Of a stretch of 64,000 nucleotides of DNA, positions 1 through 9,740 are shown in pieces. This DNA comes from Labilibaculum sp. K2S. Its GTDB lineage: Bacteria > Bacteroidota > Bacteroidia > Bacteroidales > Marinifilaceae. Every line of letters begins with the position of its first letter. Positions within the stretch are counted from its first letter, which is position 1. The position numbers were made by a program, and so were the translations under genes. Under the pieces are notes generated by a model that saw only the letters and a list, made by a program, of their open reading frames with translations, was not told the DNA's origin and did not search any database. The stretch covers positions 248,001-312,000 of the forward strand of contig NZ_JAUCMW010000003.1 in assembly GCF_030372765.1 (NCBI RefSeq), read 5' to 3'.

Positions 1-2286
1 CAGAGAAACAGATTTCAGCATGCTCTTTTCACAGTTGAAAGCGATGGTTTTAATTTCAGCAAAGCTGGTTGCCTTGTCAATCAGTAAAGCCAAATCTCTT
101 TTAACAGCAGGGTATTTAGGAATCTCGGTGTAAGCAACTTTGTTTTTAGTAGCTTCTCCAATTAAGGTTTCCCAATCGAAATCAGCATAGTAAACAGGAA
201 CATCAATGTCCATTGCTTTTAAAATTTTACCGCTTACCATTCCAACTTCAACCAATACCTTTTTTTTAACGCCGTAGCTTAAACCTTCGGTAAACTGGTC
301 GTTTTCGTTTTCGTTAATTCTTAACTTATCGATTTGAAATCCCAAACGTTTCAGTACATTTTCAGTAAATGCCTTTATGTGGAAGAAGTTTGCAGGTTCT
401 TCTTTTAAATTCCAGTTTGCAGCAGTTTTGTTACCACACATGAAAACACTCAGGTGTTCTTTTTCGAAATAGTTGTCAACCGGATTCTCGTTTTCTTCAT
501 TCTTAAAGTGCTGGTACGATTTACCAAACTCATAGAATTTTAAATCCATATTTCTGCGGTTGATATTGTAAGCAATACATTCCAGTCCACCAAAAAGGAG
601 ACTCTGACGCATTGCATTTAAATCGGAGCTAAGTGGGTTGAAAATACGAACGGTATTCTCTATCTTCAAGCTTTCCAATCCTTCGTAGTAAGAGGCTTTG
701 GTCAGCGAATTGTTCATGATTTCGTTGAAACCAGAATACGATAACAGATCTGCAATGGTATTTCTTAGTTTGTGCTCGTCTGGTTTTGGAGCATAGCTTA
801 ATGATGCATTTACCTTACCGGGAACTTCAACATTGTTGAAACCATAAATACGCAATACTTCTTCCACAATATCGGCTTCACGTTTTACATCCACACGGTA
901 CGGAGGAACCAACAGGTTCAATGTATCACCATCTTCTTTTTCGATACCGATTTCAAGAGCTGTTAAAATGTTTTTGATAGTTTCCTTACCAATTTCCTTA
1001 CCGATTAAGCGCTCGATACGATCAACGCTTACCTCAACTTTAAAATCGGCAACCGGGTTCGGATAAATATCAATCACTTCGGATGAAATGCTTCCACCTG
1101 CAATCTCCTTAATTAAAAGAGCTGCACGTTTCATCGCATAAATGGTATTGTTAGGATCAGTTCCACGCTCAAAACGGAAAGATGCATCGGTATTTAAACC
1201 ATGGCGACGAGCCGTTTTACGAACAGATACTGAATCGAAATAAGCACTTTCAAGAAATACAGAAGTAGTTGATGCACTAACACCTGATTCTAATCCTCCG
1301 AATACACCTGCAATACACATTGGTTCTTCAGCGTTACAAATCATCAGATCGTTTTCGTTCAATTCCCTTTTTGTTTCGTCAAGAGTTATGAATTGAGCGC
1401 CACCGGCAAGTGTTTTTACAATTACTTTATTGCCTGCTATTTTCGAGTAGTCGAAAGCATGCAATGGCTGACCGGTTTCAAACAATACGAAGTTGGTGAT
1501 ATCCACTACGTTGTTAATCGGCTTTAAGCCAATTGCCTTCAAACGGTTTTGCAGCCATTCCGGCGATTCTGCTATGGTAATACCACTTACACAAACACCC
1601 GAGTAACGGTGACAAGCTTCGGGGTTTTCAACAACAACCTCAATTGGAGTACTGTTGTTTTCAATTGTAAAAGCTTCAACCGAAGGCATTTTATATTCTA
1701 TAGCTTTTTGTTGTTTTAAGTAAGCCGCCAAATCTCTGGCAACACCAATGTGTGATGCACCATCAATACGATTAGGAGTCAAGTCAATTTCTATGGCAAT
1801 ATCGTCTTCAATATTGAAGTATTTTGCAGCAGGAGTTCCTGCAACAGCTTCGGCAGGAAGAACCATAATTCCCTCGTGACCGGTACCAACACCAATTTCA
1901 TCTTCGGCACAAATCATCCCCAATGAAACCTCGCCTCTAATTTTCGATTTTTTAATGGTAAAGCTTTCGTCTCCATCGTACAAAACAGTACCAACAGTAG
2001 CTACCACCACTTTTTGTCCGGCGGCCACGTTGGATGCACCACAAACAATTGGTAATAATTCTTCGCCATTTACATCAACACTTGTTATGCTCAAATGATC
2101 CGAATTTGGATGGGGAATACAAGTTTTCACTTCACCAATAACCAAACCTTCCAAGCCACCTTTAATGGATTGGATTTTTTCGATTCCACCAACTTCCAAA
2201 CCAATTTGAGTTAGAATGTCATCCATTTCAGCAGGCGTAAGATCAATATCAATGTAATCTTTAAGCCATTTGTACGATACCTTCAT
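1..2286 (-). CDS. pheT: Phenylalanine--tRNA ligase beta subunit (C-terminus cut by window edge)
   Basis: Cytoplasmic beta subunit of the alpha2-beta2 synthetase that charges tRNA-Phe. The frame is open from an ATG at 2286 to base 1, giving 762 residues of a protein usually near 800-820. It begins MKVSYKWLKDYIDIDLTPAE, the typical PheT start. Residues about 40-150 form the EMAP-like tRNA-binding domain (VIGEVKTCIPHPNSDHLSI). The B3/B4 editing region follows, with the B5 domain near 400-470 (NPVADFKVEVSVDRIERLIG) and the catalytic-like core after it (MRQSLLFGGLECIAYNINRR). The C-terminal ferredoxin-fold anticodon-binding domain has just begun (EIPKYPAVKRDLALL) when the window ends. Transcribed leftward, divergent from surE. 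Confidence 0.97.
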   Translation of the reverse strand, partial: MKVSYKWLKDYIDIDLTPAEMDDILTQIGLEVGGIEKIQSIKGGLEGLVIGEVKTCIPHPNSDHLSITSVDVNGEELLPIVCGASNVAAGQKVVVATVGTVLYDGDESFTIKKSKIRGEVSLGMICAEDEIGVGTGHEGIMVLPAEAVAGTPAAKYFNIEDDIAIEIDLTPNRIDGASHIGVARDLAAYLKQQKAIEYKMPSVEAFTIENNSTPIEVVVENPEACHRYSGVCVSGITIAESPEWLQNRLKAIGLKPINNVVDITNFVLFETGQPLHAFDYSKIAGNKVIVKTLAGGAQFITLDETKRELNENDLMICNAEEPMCIAGVFGGLESGVSASTTSVFLESAYFDSVSVRKTARRHGLNTDASFRFERGTDPNNTIYAMKRAALLIKEIAGGSISSEVIDIYPNPVADFKVEVSVDRIERLIGKEIGKETIKNILTALEIGIEKEDGDTLNLLVPPYRVDVKREADIVEEVLRIYGFNNVEVPGKVNASLSYAPKPDEHKLRNTIADLLSYSGFNEIMNNSLTKASYYEGLESLKIENTVRIFNPLSSDLNAMRQSLLFGGLECIAYNINRRNMDLKFYEFGKSYQHFKNEENENPVDNYFEKEHLSVFMCGNKTAANWNLKEEPANFFHIKAFTENVLKRLGFQIDKLRINENENDQFTEGLSYGVKKKVLVEVGMVSGKILKAMDIDVPVYYADFDWETLIGEATKNKVAYTEIPKYPAVKRDLALLIDKATSFAEIKTIAFNCEKSMLKSVSL

Positions 2287-2633
2287 TGTATGTGTATTTT
2301 ATCAGATAGTTTTCAAAATTATGGATAAAGTGATGCATTTACTTCACCTTATTCTACAAGCTTACAAAAGTAGAAATTTTACCTTCAAGTAACAAGTAGG
2401 ATAGAGGCTTAAAATTGGTAAGTTTTTAGAAAATGAATTAAGCACGAAGGCATTCGTTTTACTCATTATTCTCAAAGTAATGAACGAAGGAACAGAAAGA
2501 CATTAAGAGATCTCCTTTGTGTTCCTTCGTGAAATCCTTAGGGTTTCCTTTGTTGTTAAATGGATTTATCGTTCCAGGAAATTGATTATTGCCCCGAATT
2601 CGAATATATTTGTAGAATTATCAAAACAAAACT
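2287..2633. other. Divergent intergenic region pheT/surE with a long inverted repeat
   Basis: No gene seen in these 347 bases. An imperfect inverted repeat has 16-nt arms at 2484-2499 and 2515-2530 (14 of 16 positions pair) with a 15-nt loop. A smaller hairpin (ACGAAggcaTTCGT) lies just to its left. Both flanking genes point away, so a terminator is not expected here. Its role is unknown. Confidence 0.6.
2582..2612 (+). promoter_or_regulatory. Bacteroidetes-type promoter of surE
   Basis: TTG at 2582-2584, a 20-base spacer, then TATATTTG at 2605-2612, matching the TAnnTTTG -7 box of the Bacteroidetes housekeeping sigma factor. The predicted transcript starts near 2619, leaving a leader of about 15 bases before the surE ATG. 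Confidence 0.6.
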
Positions 2634-3416
2634 ATGAGCGAACTGAAAGAGAAACCAATCATACTTGTAACGAATGACGATGGCCTTAATGCTAAAGGGA
2701 TAAAGGCTTTGGTTGCTATGGTTAAAGATTTTGGAGATATTTATGTGGTAGCGCCAAACCGAACAAATTCCGGCAAATCGAATTCCATAACTGTTGAGGT
2801 TCCTATTCGAATTAAAAAAGTTCGGGATGAGGAGAATCTTCATATTTATAGTTGTAAAGGAACTCCTGTTGATTGTGTTAAGCTCGCATTGAATAAGATT
2901 TTGCCAAGAATACCTGATTTTCTGGTTTCCGGGATTAATCATGGTGCAAATACATCGGTAAGTGTTTTATATTCCGGCACAATGGGCGCTGCCATCGAAG
3001 GTTGCATCAATGGAATTCCATCCATCGGATTTTCATTGAATGTATTTGATGCTGATGCTGATTTTACACAATCAGTAAAGTATGGCCGTAAAATATTTGC
3101 TAATTTGTTGCAAAATGGGTTATCAACCGGTGTTTGTTTGAATGTGAATTTCCCTAAAGACGAGATCAAAGGCATTCGTGTGTGTCGACAGGCTGCCGGC
3201 AGGTGGAATGAGGAATTTGACCACAGACAAGATCCTTTTGGAGGAGACTATTACTGGTTGACCGGGCATTTTAAGAACGCAGAACCGCATAATGAGGAAA
3301 CCGATGAGTGGGCCATTAAAAATGGATTCGCATCTGTGGTTCCTACTCAAATAGATATGACAGCACACGCTTTATTAGAGGATTTAAAAAAATGGAATTA
3401 TGAAGTCCAGGATTAA
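2634..3416 (+). CDS. surE: 5'/3'-nucleotidase SurE
   Basis: Metal-dependent nucleoside monophosphate phosphatase of the SurE family, 260 residues, the usual family length. Near the N-terminus is the metal-binding ILVTNDDG motif with its Asp pair, followed by APNRTNSGKSNSIT, VSGINHGANTSVSVLYSGTM and AAIEG, all in family order. The ATG at 2634 sits about 15 bases after a predicted transcription start. The 3' end overlaps the next small membrane gene by 17 bases, and lpxB follows on the same strand. The N-terminal motifs make the assignment secure; the physiological substrate cannot be read from the sequence. Confidence 0.96.
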   Translation: MSELKEKPIILVTNDDGLNAKGIKALVAMVKDFGDIYVVAPNRTNSGKSNSITVEVPIRIKKVRDEENLHIYSCKGTPVDCVKLALNKILPRIPDFLVSGINHGANTSVSVLYSGTMGAAIEGCINGIPSIGFSLNVFDADADFTQSVKYGRKIFANLLQNGLSTGVCLNVNFPKDEIKGIRVCRQAAGRWNEEFDHRQDPFGGDYYWLTGHFKNAEPHNEETDEWAIKNGFASVVPTQIDMTAHALLEDLKKWNYEVQD

Positions 3417-3699
3417 TTCAACCACTTTGGGATTGATTATTGGGATTTTGGTTCCTATTCTTTCAATTTTTCTTGTCTTTGCTGTCAGATTCAAAGCCGA
3501 GATGAGCTTGGAAACGTTTATCGATAGCTTGTTGGTTCATAAAATTTATACAAAGGTAATGGCTCTTGGAGTGTATTTTGGGAACATTGTTTTCTTTTTC
3601 CTTTTTATAAAAACAGATTTGTTGAAAGCTGCAAGAGGAGTGCTGTTGGCAACAATATTATATTCTCTGGCAATCATGGTTTTCCGTTTTGGAATGTAG
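3400..3699 (+). CDS. Small three-helix membrane protein, unknown function
   Basis: A 99-residue hydrophobic protein not recognised as any characterised family. Three membrane segments are visible: about residues 10-30 (LGLIIGILVPILSIFLVFAV), 52-70 (KVMALGVYFGNIVFFFLFI) and 78-98. A short charged loop (RFKAEMSLETF) separates the first two. Its start overlaps the end of surE by 17 bases in another frame, suggesting translational coupling. The placement between surE and lpxB suggests an envelope role, but that is inference from position only. Confidence 0.75.
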   Translation: MKSRINSTTLGLIIGILVPILSIFLVFAVRFKAEMSLETFIDSLLVHKIYTKVMALGVYFGNIVFFFLFIKTDLLKAARGVLLATILYSLAIMVFRFGM

Positions 3700-3914
3700 A
3701 TTCAGGTAATTAGTAACCAGTCAATAAGTAACTGGTATATTTAGTACTGTGAAATGTCCATGCCAAAACGATTTTGACACACAGGAAGATGATTATTCCA
3801 GCATGGTAAGTTCCATCTGACCATAAAATAAAATTATAAACAGATGAATAAAATGATCTTTTTAGTATGTACTTTATCTAAGTACTATTTACTCTGTACT
3901 AATTGCTGAAAAAA

Positions 3915-5042
3915 ATGAAATACTATATCATCACAGGGGAAGCATCAGGAGACCTTCACGCATCGAATTTAATGAAAGAATTGAAAATTCAGGATCCGGA
4001 ATCTGAATTTCGATTTTGGGGAGGTGATTTAATGCTTGCACAAGGAGGTGAATTGGTGAAGCATTATCGCGAAACTGCTTTTATGGGTTTTTTGACTGTG
4101 GTGAAGAATTTGGGCAAGATAAAAGCTAATTTTTCTCTTTGTGAAAAAGATTTGCTGAAATTTAATCCAGATGTTTTGATTTTGGTTGATTACCCAGGAT
4201 TTAATTTGCGTATGGCAAAATTTGCCAAAAAGCATGGGATTCGTGTTCATTACTACATTTCGCCTAAAATCTGGGCTTGGAAAGAGTCCCGGGTGAAGAA
4301 GATTAAAGCCTATGTAGATCGGATGTTTACCATTTTTCCTTTCGAGACTGAATTTTATCAGAAACACAACTTTGAGGTAAGTTTTGGTGGAAATCCTCTT
4401 TTAGACGCCATTGAGAATCGTCCGAATAAAGAGGAAGGTTTCCCTGATTTTATTAAAAGAAACAAACTGAGTGAAAAACCAATCATTGCTTTACTTGCCG
4501 GATCGCGTAAGCAGGAAATTGAGCGGGTGTTGCCTGTAATGTTGGAATGTGTAGATTCTTTTCCTGATCATCAGTTTGTAGTTGCCGCAGCTCCATCAAT
4601 TGATGCGGAATTTTATGCTTCTGTGGTAGGCGATCAAAATGTGCAATTTGTTTATGGGCAAACCTATGATTTACTGCAGCAAGCGAAAGCTGCTGTTGTT
4701 ACTTCGGGCACTGCAACTCTGGAAACGGCATTGCTTCGTATTCCTCAGGTAGTCTGTTATTTAACTGGAGGAGGGAAGTTGTTGTTTACAATAGGGAAAC
4801 GGCTTTTAAAGGTGAAGTACATTTCGCTCGTTAATTTAATTATGGATCAGTTGATTGTAAAGGAACTAATTCAACACACCTGCAATAAAGAGATGATTAC
4901 CCAAGAACTAAATCAAATTCTTTTCGATAAAGAGTACCGTATTCAAATGCTTTACAATTATCAGTTGTTAAACGAAAAATTAGGTGGAGCAGGAGCATCT
5001 GCCCGTTTTGCTAAAATGATTTATGAAGATTTGCAGAAGTAG
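3915..5042 (+). CDS. lpxB: Lipid-A-disaccharide synthase
   Basis: GT19 glycosyltransferase that joins UDP-2,3-diacylglucosamine and lipid X to make the lipid A disaccharide at the cytoplasmic face of the inner membrane. 375 residues from the ATG at 3915; an in-frame TTG at 3903 would add four residues and is less likely. Family motifs are in order: the N-terminal YYIITGEASGDLHASNLM, WGGDLM, VDYPGFNLRMAKFAKK, YYISPKIWAWKESR, LLAGSRKQEI and TSGTATLETALLRIPQVVCY near the C-terminal nucleotide-binding half. A 215-base gap without an evident gene separates it from the small membrane gene upstream. Confidence 0.97.
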   Translation: MKYYIITGEASGDLHASNLMKELKIQDPESEFRFWGGDLMLAQGGELVKHYRETAFMGFLTVVKNLGKIKANFSLCEKDLLKFNPDVLILVDYPGFNLRMAKFAKKHGIRVHYYISPKIWAWKESRVKKIKAYVDRMFTIFPFETEFYQKHNFEVSFGGNPLLDAIENRPNKEEGFPDFIKRNKLSEKPIIALLAGSRKQEIERVLPVMLECVDSFPDHQFVVAAAPSIDAEFYASVVGDQNVQFVYGQTYDLLQQAKAAVVTSGTATLETALLRIPQVVCYLTGGGKLLFTIGKRLLKVKYISLVNLIMDQLIVKELIQHTCNKEMITQELNQILFDKEYRIQMLYNYQLLNEKLGGAGASARFAKMIYEDLQK

Positions 5043-5056
5043 GTTTTTTTTAGTGT

Positions 5057-5800
5057 TTATTCTGGTAATACTTTTGCTGTCGGGCTTTGGTTGTTTACTT
5101 GTATCCGATTGATGGTAACAACAGGATTTCCTTTGTAATACATGTTTCCGCTACTGTAGATGGTTACTTTTAGTTCGTTTTCGGCCCAAACATGAGCTTC
5201 TCCAATTCCATTTTGTGCTAAATTTATTTTCTCGCTTTGTAATTCTGATGCCTTAATGTTGATGATGCCATTTAAAATGTAATTTACAGATGGACATACA
5301 CCAGTAAATTCATAACCACCAGCAGCACTACCATAAGTGTGAAAATCAAGAGTGTTGTATTCTAAATCAAGTTTCATTTCGACCAATTCACTTTCTGAGG
5401 TGATATCAATATCCATTCGATTTCCGCTTAATACTCCTTTACTTGTATAATAAGCCGGAGCATCTGCAGTAATTAGTTTGAATTCTTTTAAATGAATCTC
5501 AGCTTCGATTAAATTGAAATTTTTCAGCTTGTTTTTATGAGAGTGATCAATAGTAAGGTTTTGATCATTTATAATAACAGATACTTTTGATATGATGTTC
5601 TCACCGCCTTTTAACAGAAGAAATTCTTCATCATCTTTTACTAATGTTATTTTGAATGTATTGAGATTTTTAATACTGGAAATATCAGGCAGATCGATTC
5701 TTTTTTCCATGTACTCTCCATCATTCTCAAAAGGATTTAGAGTTTCACAAGATGTTAGTGTGAGTAGTAATAAAACGAATATGTAAATCTTATTTTTCAC
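5057..5800 (-). CDS. Lipoprotein with DUF2807 (GIN-type beta-helix) domain
   Basis: A 247-residue lipoprotein if started at the GTG at 5800, which overlaps the upstream gene by 11 bases. An in-frame TTG at 5825-5827 would add nine residues. The signal peptide ends in a lipobox (LLLLTLTSC). The rest is repetitive beta-strand sequence of the DUF2807 type, in which successive turns alternate short polar and hydrophobic stretches (for example SELVEMKLDLEYNTLDFHTY). Known family members are exported and of unclear function. It is transcribed leftward in a two-gene unit after the PagL-like gene. The C-terminus (NNQSPTAKVLPE) is short and unstructured. Confidence 0.8.
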   Translation of the reverse strand: MKNKIYIFVLLLLTLTSCETLNPFENDGEYMEKRIDLPDISSIKNLNTFKITLVKDDEEFLLLKGGENIISKVSVIINDQNLTIDHSHKNKLKNFNLIEAEIHLKEFKLITADAPAYYTSKGVLSGNRMDIDITSESELVEMKLDLEYNTLDFHTYGSAAGGYEFTGVCPSVNYILNGIINIKASELQSEKINLAQNGIGEAHVWAENELKVTIYSSGNMYYKGNPVVTINRIQVNNQSPTAKVLPE

Positions 5801-6899
5801 TTTTATTTTTTTTGATTCGATATCCAATTCCCCATTCTATATAATCGGCTTTTCCCATATGTGCTTTTAAACTCAAACTGGTTATTAAATGTGTGTTAAG
5901 TCTGTAGCGAATGCCAAGTCTCGTATAAACAGGTTTCTCAGGCTCAGTTCTGTAATAGGTGTAAGCGCCGATATTGGCAATGATACTAAATTTCTCTAGA
6001 ACAAGATCATGAGAAATAAAAATGGCTTGACTAAAACGATTTTTAAAGCTCGTTTCAGGCTCAAAATCCCATTTTCCTCTATTGGCTGCTTTATTGTAAA
6101 ATAAATCAATTCCAAATCCTATTTTTTGTTTTGAATTAATTCCTATTGAATAGTTTCCTGTTAAACTGGAGGTGTAGTATTTATGATGGTCTTTCTCCGA
6201 AGTTTGTTTTATTCCATTTCCCCAAATCAATAAAAATTCATTGGACAATTTCTCTTCTCTTGGCACCGATGTAAATGATTTCCGGCTTTTTCCATTCCAA
6301 AAATAGGTTAGTCCGAGGCTTCCTGTCAATAAATTCAGTCCTTTGTTTGGCGAACTGAAAGAGCCATTTGATAAATGATTGAATCCGACACCGGCATTAA
6401 CATTCCAATTGGAGCAAAAAGCATAAGCTCCATTTGCCATCAGTTTAAAAAAAGCATTGTATTTTGTTCCTAATGCTAAGTTCGTGTAATTCTCAACCGG
6501 GTCGAAGTGTTTTTTTGTATACCCAAGCCCAATTCCCAATTGTGTGTTCACTTCCCATTTATTCCCTCGTGATAGGGGGAAGTTAATGTAAGGGAAAATG
6601 GCGGTAACATTGCCTAAAACCTTATCGTTACCCAAACTGCCGTGATAAAGACCAAGGCCAATTTCCGGTTGTTTGTACAACTTGGCCCAGTTCTTTTCAT
6701 TCGATGGAATGTAACCCATATTTAATTCTATGGCAGAAATTTGATCATTTATTAAATAGCTAATGGATTTATGATGAGGCATAACCACTCCGTAATGATA
6801 TCGAATAGTAGTAGTGAATATGTCCTTATTGTTTTTTTCCTGGGCAAATGTACTATTACAGAAAAGAAAAAATATAAAAAGGAGAAAGTAGTTTTTCAT
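5790..6899 (-). CDS. PagL-like lipid A deacylase / acyloxyacyl hydrolase
   Basis: An outer-membrane beta-barrel of 369 residues with a signal peptide (FLFCNSTFAQ). The stretch GVGFNHLSNGSFSSPNKGLN near residues 170-195 matches the His-x-Ser core and downstream region of the PagL active site, which removes the 3-O-acyl chain of lipid A. The surrounding IGLGYTKKHFDP and LTGSLGLTYFW fit the barrel strands of that family. It is about twice the length of proteobacterial PagL; the second half (from about residue 215) adds further strand-like sequence, as seen in Bacteroidetes members. It lies close to lpxB but on the other strand, so a lipid A remodelling role is plausible. Catalysis is inferred from the motif only. 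Confidence 0.75.
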   Translation of the reverse strand: MKNYFLLFIFFLFCNSTFAQEKNNKDIFTTTIRYHYGVVMPHHKSISYLINDQISAIELNMGYIPSNEKNWAKLYKQPEIGLGLYHGSLGNDKVLGNVTAIFPYINFPLSRGNKWEVNTQLGIGLGYTKKHFDPVENYTNLALGTKYNAFFKLMANGAYAFCSNWNVNAGVGFNHLSNGSFSSPNKGLNLLTGSLGLTYFWNGKSRKSFTSVPREEKLSNEFLLIWGNGIKQTSEKDHHKYYTSSLTGNYSIGINSKQKIGFGIDLFYNKAANRGKWDFEPETSFKNRFSQAIFISHDLVLEKFSIIANIGAYTYYRTEPEKPVYTRLGIRYRLNTHLITSLSLKAHMGKADYIEWGIGYRIKKNKSEK

Positions 6900-7093
6900 T
6901 TTATAATGTTGATTTCATCAAAGGTCTTTGTTAAAATGTTAACTTAGAATTTATCCGAAAAGTATAGTTTCCAATTGAATTTTGTAATCACGGATCAAAT
7001 TTATGTAAGTAAATTGATTTCCCAAAGAGTTTTTTCAACTGGAATAATTTTGCAAATTTGTAGAATAAGAATTTTTAACCAGAACCTAACTAT

Positions 7094-7825
7094 ATGTTGC
7101 CACTGCTTAGTAAGGAAATCAGGACTTTTTTCAGTTCAATTTCCGGGTACTTAATTCTTTCCATATTTTTAATTGCAACAGGATTGTTTGTTTGGGTTTT
7201 TCCGGGCAATTCAAATCCTTTGGACACAGGATATGCGAATTTGGATGTTCTTTTTGAAATGGCACCCTGGATTTATTTGTTTTTGATACCGGCAGTATGC
7301 ATGCGGTTTTTTGCCGAGGAGAAAAAGCAGGGAACAATTGAACTTTTAATGACTCGTCCAATATCCGACATGGGAGTTGTGCTGGCAAAGTATCTTGCAG
7401 GTCTTACTGTTGTTGCATTTTCATTACTGTTCTGTCTGGTTTACTATTATTCCATTTATTATTTGGGCAGCCCTGTTGGGAGTATTGATTCCGGAGCATT
7501 TTGGGGTTCTTTTATTGGGCTGTTTTTATTGGCAGGAGTTTATGTTTCAATAGGTGTGTTTGCCAGCTCTTTAACAGATAATCAGATTGTTGCTTTCTTA
7601 TTGGCTTTGGTGTTTTGTTTTGTGTTTTTTATTGGTTTCGATTATTTAGGAGAGATCAGCAATATGCAATATTTGCAAAACATGATTGTTTCGATGGGAA
7701 TTAATGAGCATTACCGATCCATATCAAGAGGCATTGTTGATTCCCGGGACTTGCTGTATTTTATAGGAATTATAACGGCTTTTCTTTTGTTGACACGGAC
7801 AGTTCTTAAGAGTAGAAAATGGTAA
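7094..7825 (+). CDS. gldF: Gliding motility ABC transporter permease GldF
   Basis: A 243-residue inner-membrane ABC permease of the ABC-2 type with about six membrane segments. Motifs typical of GldF include the N-terminal LSKEIRTFFSSISGYLI and RFFAEEKKQGTIELLMTRPI, followed by LAKYLAGLTVVAF. It is directly followed by gldG with no real gap, forming the permease/auxiliary pair that in gliding Bacteroidetes works with the ATPase GldA. GldA is not in this window. The genes are also kept in non-gliding relatives, so their presence does not prove motility. Confidence 0.93.
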   Translation: MLPLLSKEIRTFFSSISGYLILSIFLIATGLFVWVFPGNSNPLDTGYANLDVLFEMAPWIYLFLIPAVCMRFFAEEKKQGTIELLMTRPISDMGVVLAKYLAGLTVVAFSLLFCLVYYYSIYYLGSPVGSIDSGAFWGSFIGLFLLAGVYVSIGVFASSLTDNQIVAFLLALVFCFVFFIGFDYLGEISNMQYLQNMIVSMGINEHYRSISRGIVDSRDLLYFIGIITAFLLLTRTVLKSRKW

Positions 7826-7837
7826 TTGAATTTAGAT

Positions 7838-9550
7838 ATGGTACGAAATAGAAAATTAAAAGACCTTTTTCAATTGCTGATATCGTTATTGGCTTTAGTA
7901 ATTGTTATTCAAGTTTTACAAGTGTATTTTTTTCGTTTGGATTTGACTGCTGAAAAACGATATTCTTTATCGGATAATACTAAGGAATTAGTGTCTCATT
8001 TAGAGAAAGACTTATATTTTGAAGTGTATCTTTCCGGAGATTTACCTTATGGATTCACAAAACTGCAAAAGGCCTGCCTGGAAATGATTGATGAGTTTTC
8101 GTCTTACTCCAATGTTAATATATCGTATTCTTTGATTAATCCTAATGATGTTTCTAATCCGCAAAAGCGAAAAGAATTTTTTGATCAATTGGTGAGTCGG
8201 GGTTTGAAACCAATTAATTTGCAGGAGAAAACCACTGATGGCAGCTTAAATCAGAAGTTGGTGGTTCCTGGAATTATTGTTCATGACAGAGAGAAGGAGA
8301 CTAGTGTTCATTTATTAAAAAGTGTGGCTGGTTTATCATCCGAACAAAATTTAAATCATTCCATTGAGGAGCTGGAGTTTGAACTGACCTCGGCCATTAG
8401 GATGCTTCAGAATAATACGCCAAAAGAAATAGCATTTCTTACCGGACATGGTGAATTGGGAGAGTATGATGTGGCTGATTTTACAGCTTCTCTTCTGCAG
8501 CGATATGAAGTGAAAAGAATTAATGCTCAGGCTTTAAATATTCAGCAAAACAGATATTCTGCCTTAGTAATTGCACAACCGCGTAAGGAGTTTTCCGAAG
8601 AAGATAAATATCAGATCGATCAGTACGTGATGAATGGCGGACGTGTGATGTGGTTGGTTGATGAGGTGATTGCTTCGATGGATAGTTTGGTGACTAAGGA
8701 GAGTACAATGGCCTTTTTTCAGCCATTAAATATGGAAGACCAATTGTTTAGATATGGTGTGAGAATTAATCCGGATTTGGTGTTGGATGTTCAGAGTCAG
8801 TTGATTCCTGTGCAGACAGCTTTGCCTGGGCAGCCGGCCAGGTTTACACCGGCACCTTGGTATTATTCGCCGCTTTTAGCCGCTCCCGATTCTCATCCAA
8901 TCACACGAAAATTAAATGTGATAAAAGCTGAGTTTGCAAACTCGATAGATTTTGTGGGTGATAACAAACAGATAAAAAAGCAGGTTTTATTGGCTAGCTC
9001 GGAGTATACAAGACTGGAAAAAGTTCCTAAACCAATTAGTCTGAATATTGTAAATCAAAAAATGGAGGCGTCCGACTTTCCTGCCGGACCAAAAAATATT
9101 GCTGTTTTATTAGAGGGGGTATTTCCATCTGTTTTTCAGAATAGAATCTGGAAAGGAATCAATAAGAACGATTTTAAACCGGAAAGTGTTCCAACTAAAA
9201 TGATTGTAATATCAGATGGTGATGTAATTAAGAACAGGGTAAGAGGAGTGGGGAATAATCGTCAAATTGAAGCTCTGGGATACGATAGATATAGTAAATC
9301 AACATATGGCAATAGAAATTTTCTGCTTAACTGTGTTGATTATTTGTGTGATGATAGTGGATGGATGGAATTGCGGTCACGCGAGGTGAAATTAAGAATG
9401 CTGAACAAAACCAAAATCCGATCGGAAAGATTGTTTTGGCAGGTTGTGAATGTGTTACTGCCTCTAATTCTACTACTTATTTTTGGGCTTGTTCGTTTCT
9501 ATTTCAGAAAACGAAAATTTGCATCTTTGGGTGATTCAAATATTGCTTAG
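7838..9550 (+). CDS. gldG: Gliding motility-associated ABC transporter substrate-binding protein GldG
   Basis: 570 residues from the ATG at 7838; a TTG at 7826 directly after the gldF stop is an alternative. One N-terminal membrane segment (QLLISLLALVIVIQVLQVYF) leads into a large periplasmic ABC-2 auxiliary domain (DUF4350/GldG type, with LDLTAEKRYSLSDNTKELV and IAFLTGHGELGEYDV). A C-terminal membrane segment follows (VVNVLLPLILLLIFGLVRFYF). This two-anchor layout and the neighbour gldF identify it. Together they form the membrane part of the GldAFG exporter, whose cargo is not settled in the literature. Confidence 0.93.
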   Translation: MVRNRKLKDLFQLLISLLALVIVIQVLQVYFFRLDLTAEKRYSLSDNTKELVSHLEKDLYFEVYLSGDLPYGFTKLQKACLEMIDEFSSYSNVNISYSLINPNDVSNPQKRKEFFDQLVSRGLKPINLQEKTTDGSLNQKLVVPGIIVHDREKETSVHLLKSVAGLSSEQNLNHSIEELEFELTSAIRMLQNNTPKEIAFLTGHGELGEYDVADFTASLLQRYEVKRINAQALNIQQNRYSALVIAQPRKEFSEEDKYQIDQYVMNGGRVMWLVDEVIASMDSLVTKESTMAFFQPLNMEDQLFRYGVRINPDLVLDVQSQLIPVQTALPGQPARFTPAPWYYSPLLAAPDSHPITRKLNVIKAEFANSIDFVGDNKQIKKQVLLASSEYTRLEKVPKPISLNIVNQKMEASDFPAGPKNIAVLLEGVFPSVFQNRIWKGINKNDFKPESVPTKMIVISDGDVIKNRVRGVGNNRQIEALGYDRYSKSTYGNRNFLLNCVDYLCDDSGWMELRSREVKLRMLNKTKIRSERLFWQVVNVLLPLILLLIFGLVRFYFRKRKFASLGDSNIA

Positions 9551-9740
9551 AAATACTATTTTTGTTGCCACTAAAATAAAGTTTAAGAAGGTCTTAATTT
9601 TATTCTGAGTTTTATTTTATGATTTTTATTGTGGTGCAATAATGTGTTTTGATAGTAAATTACAACCATTCAATTAAATAGTGGTTTTATTTGTTGAAAT
9701 CAGCTTTGTTTTTTGAATGAAGATTGTCAGGTTTCCTTAA

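Noticed and set aside
3741-3899. Several AGTACT/GTACT motifs before lpxB
   Set aside because: Spacing is irregular and sequence is simple; no clear site or element can be supported.
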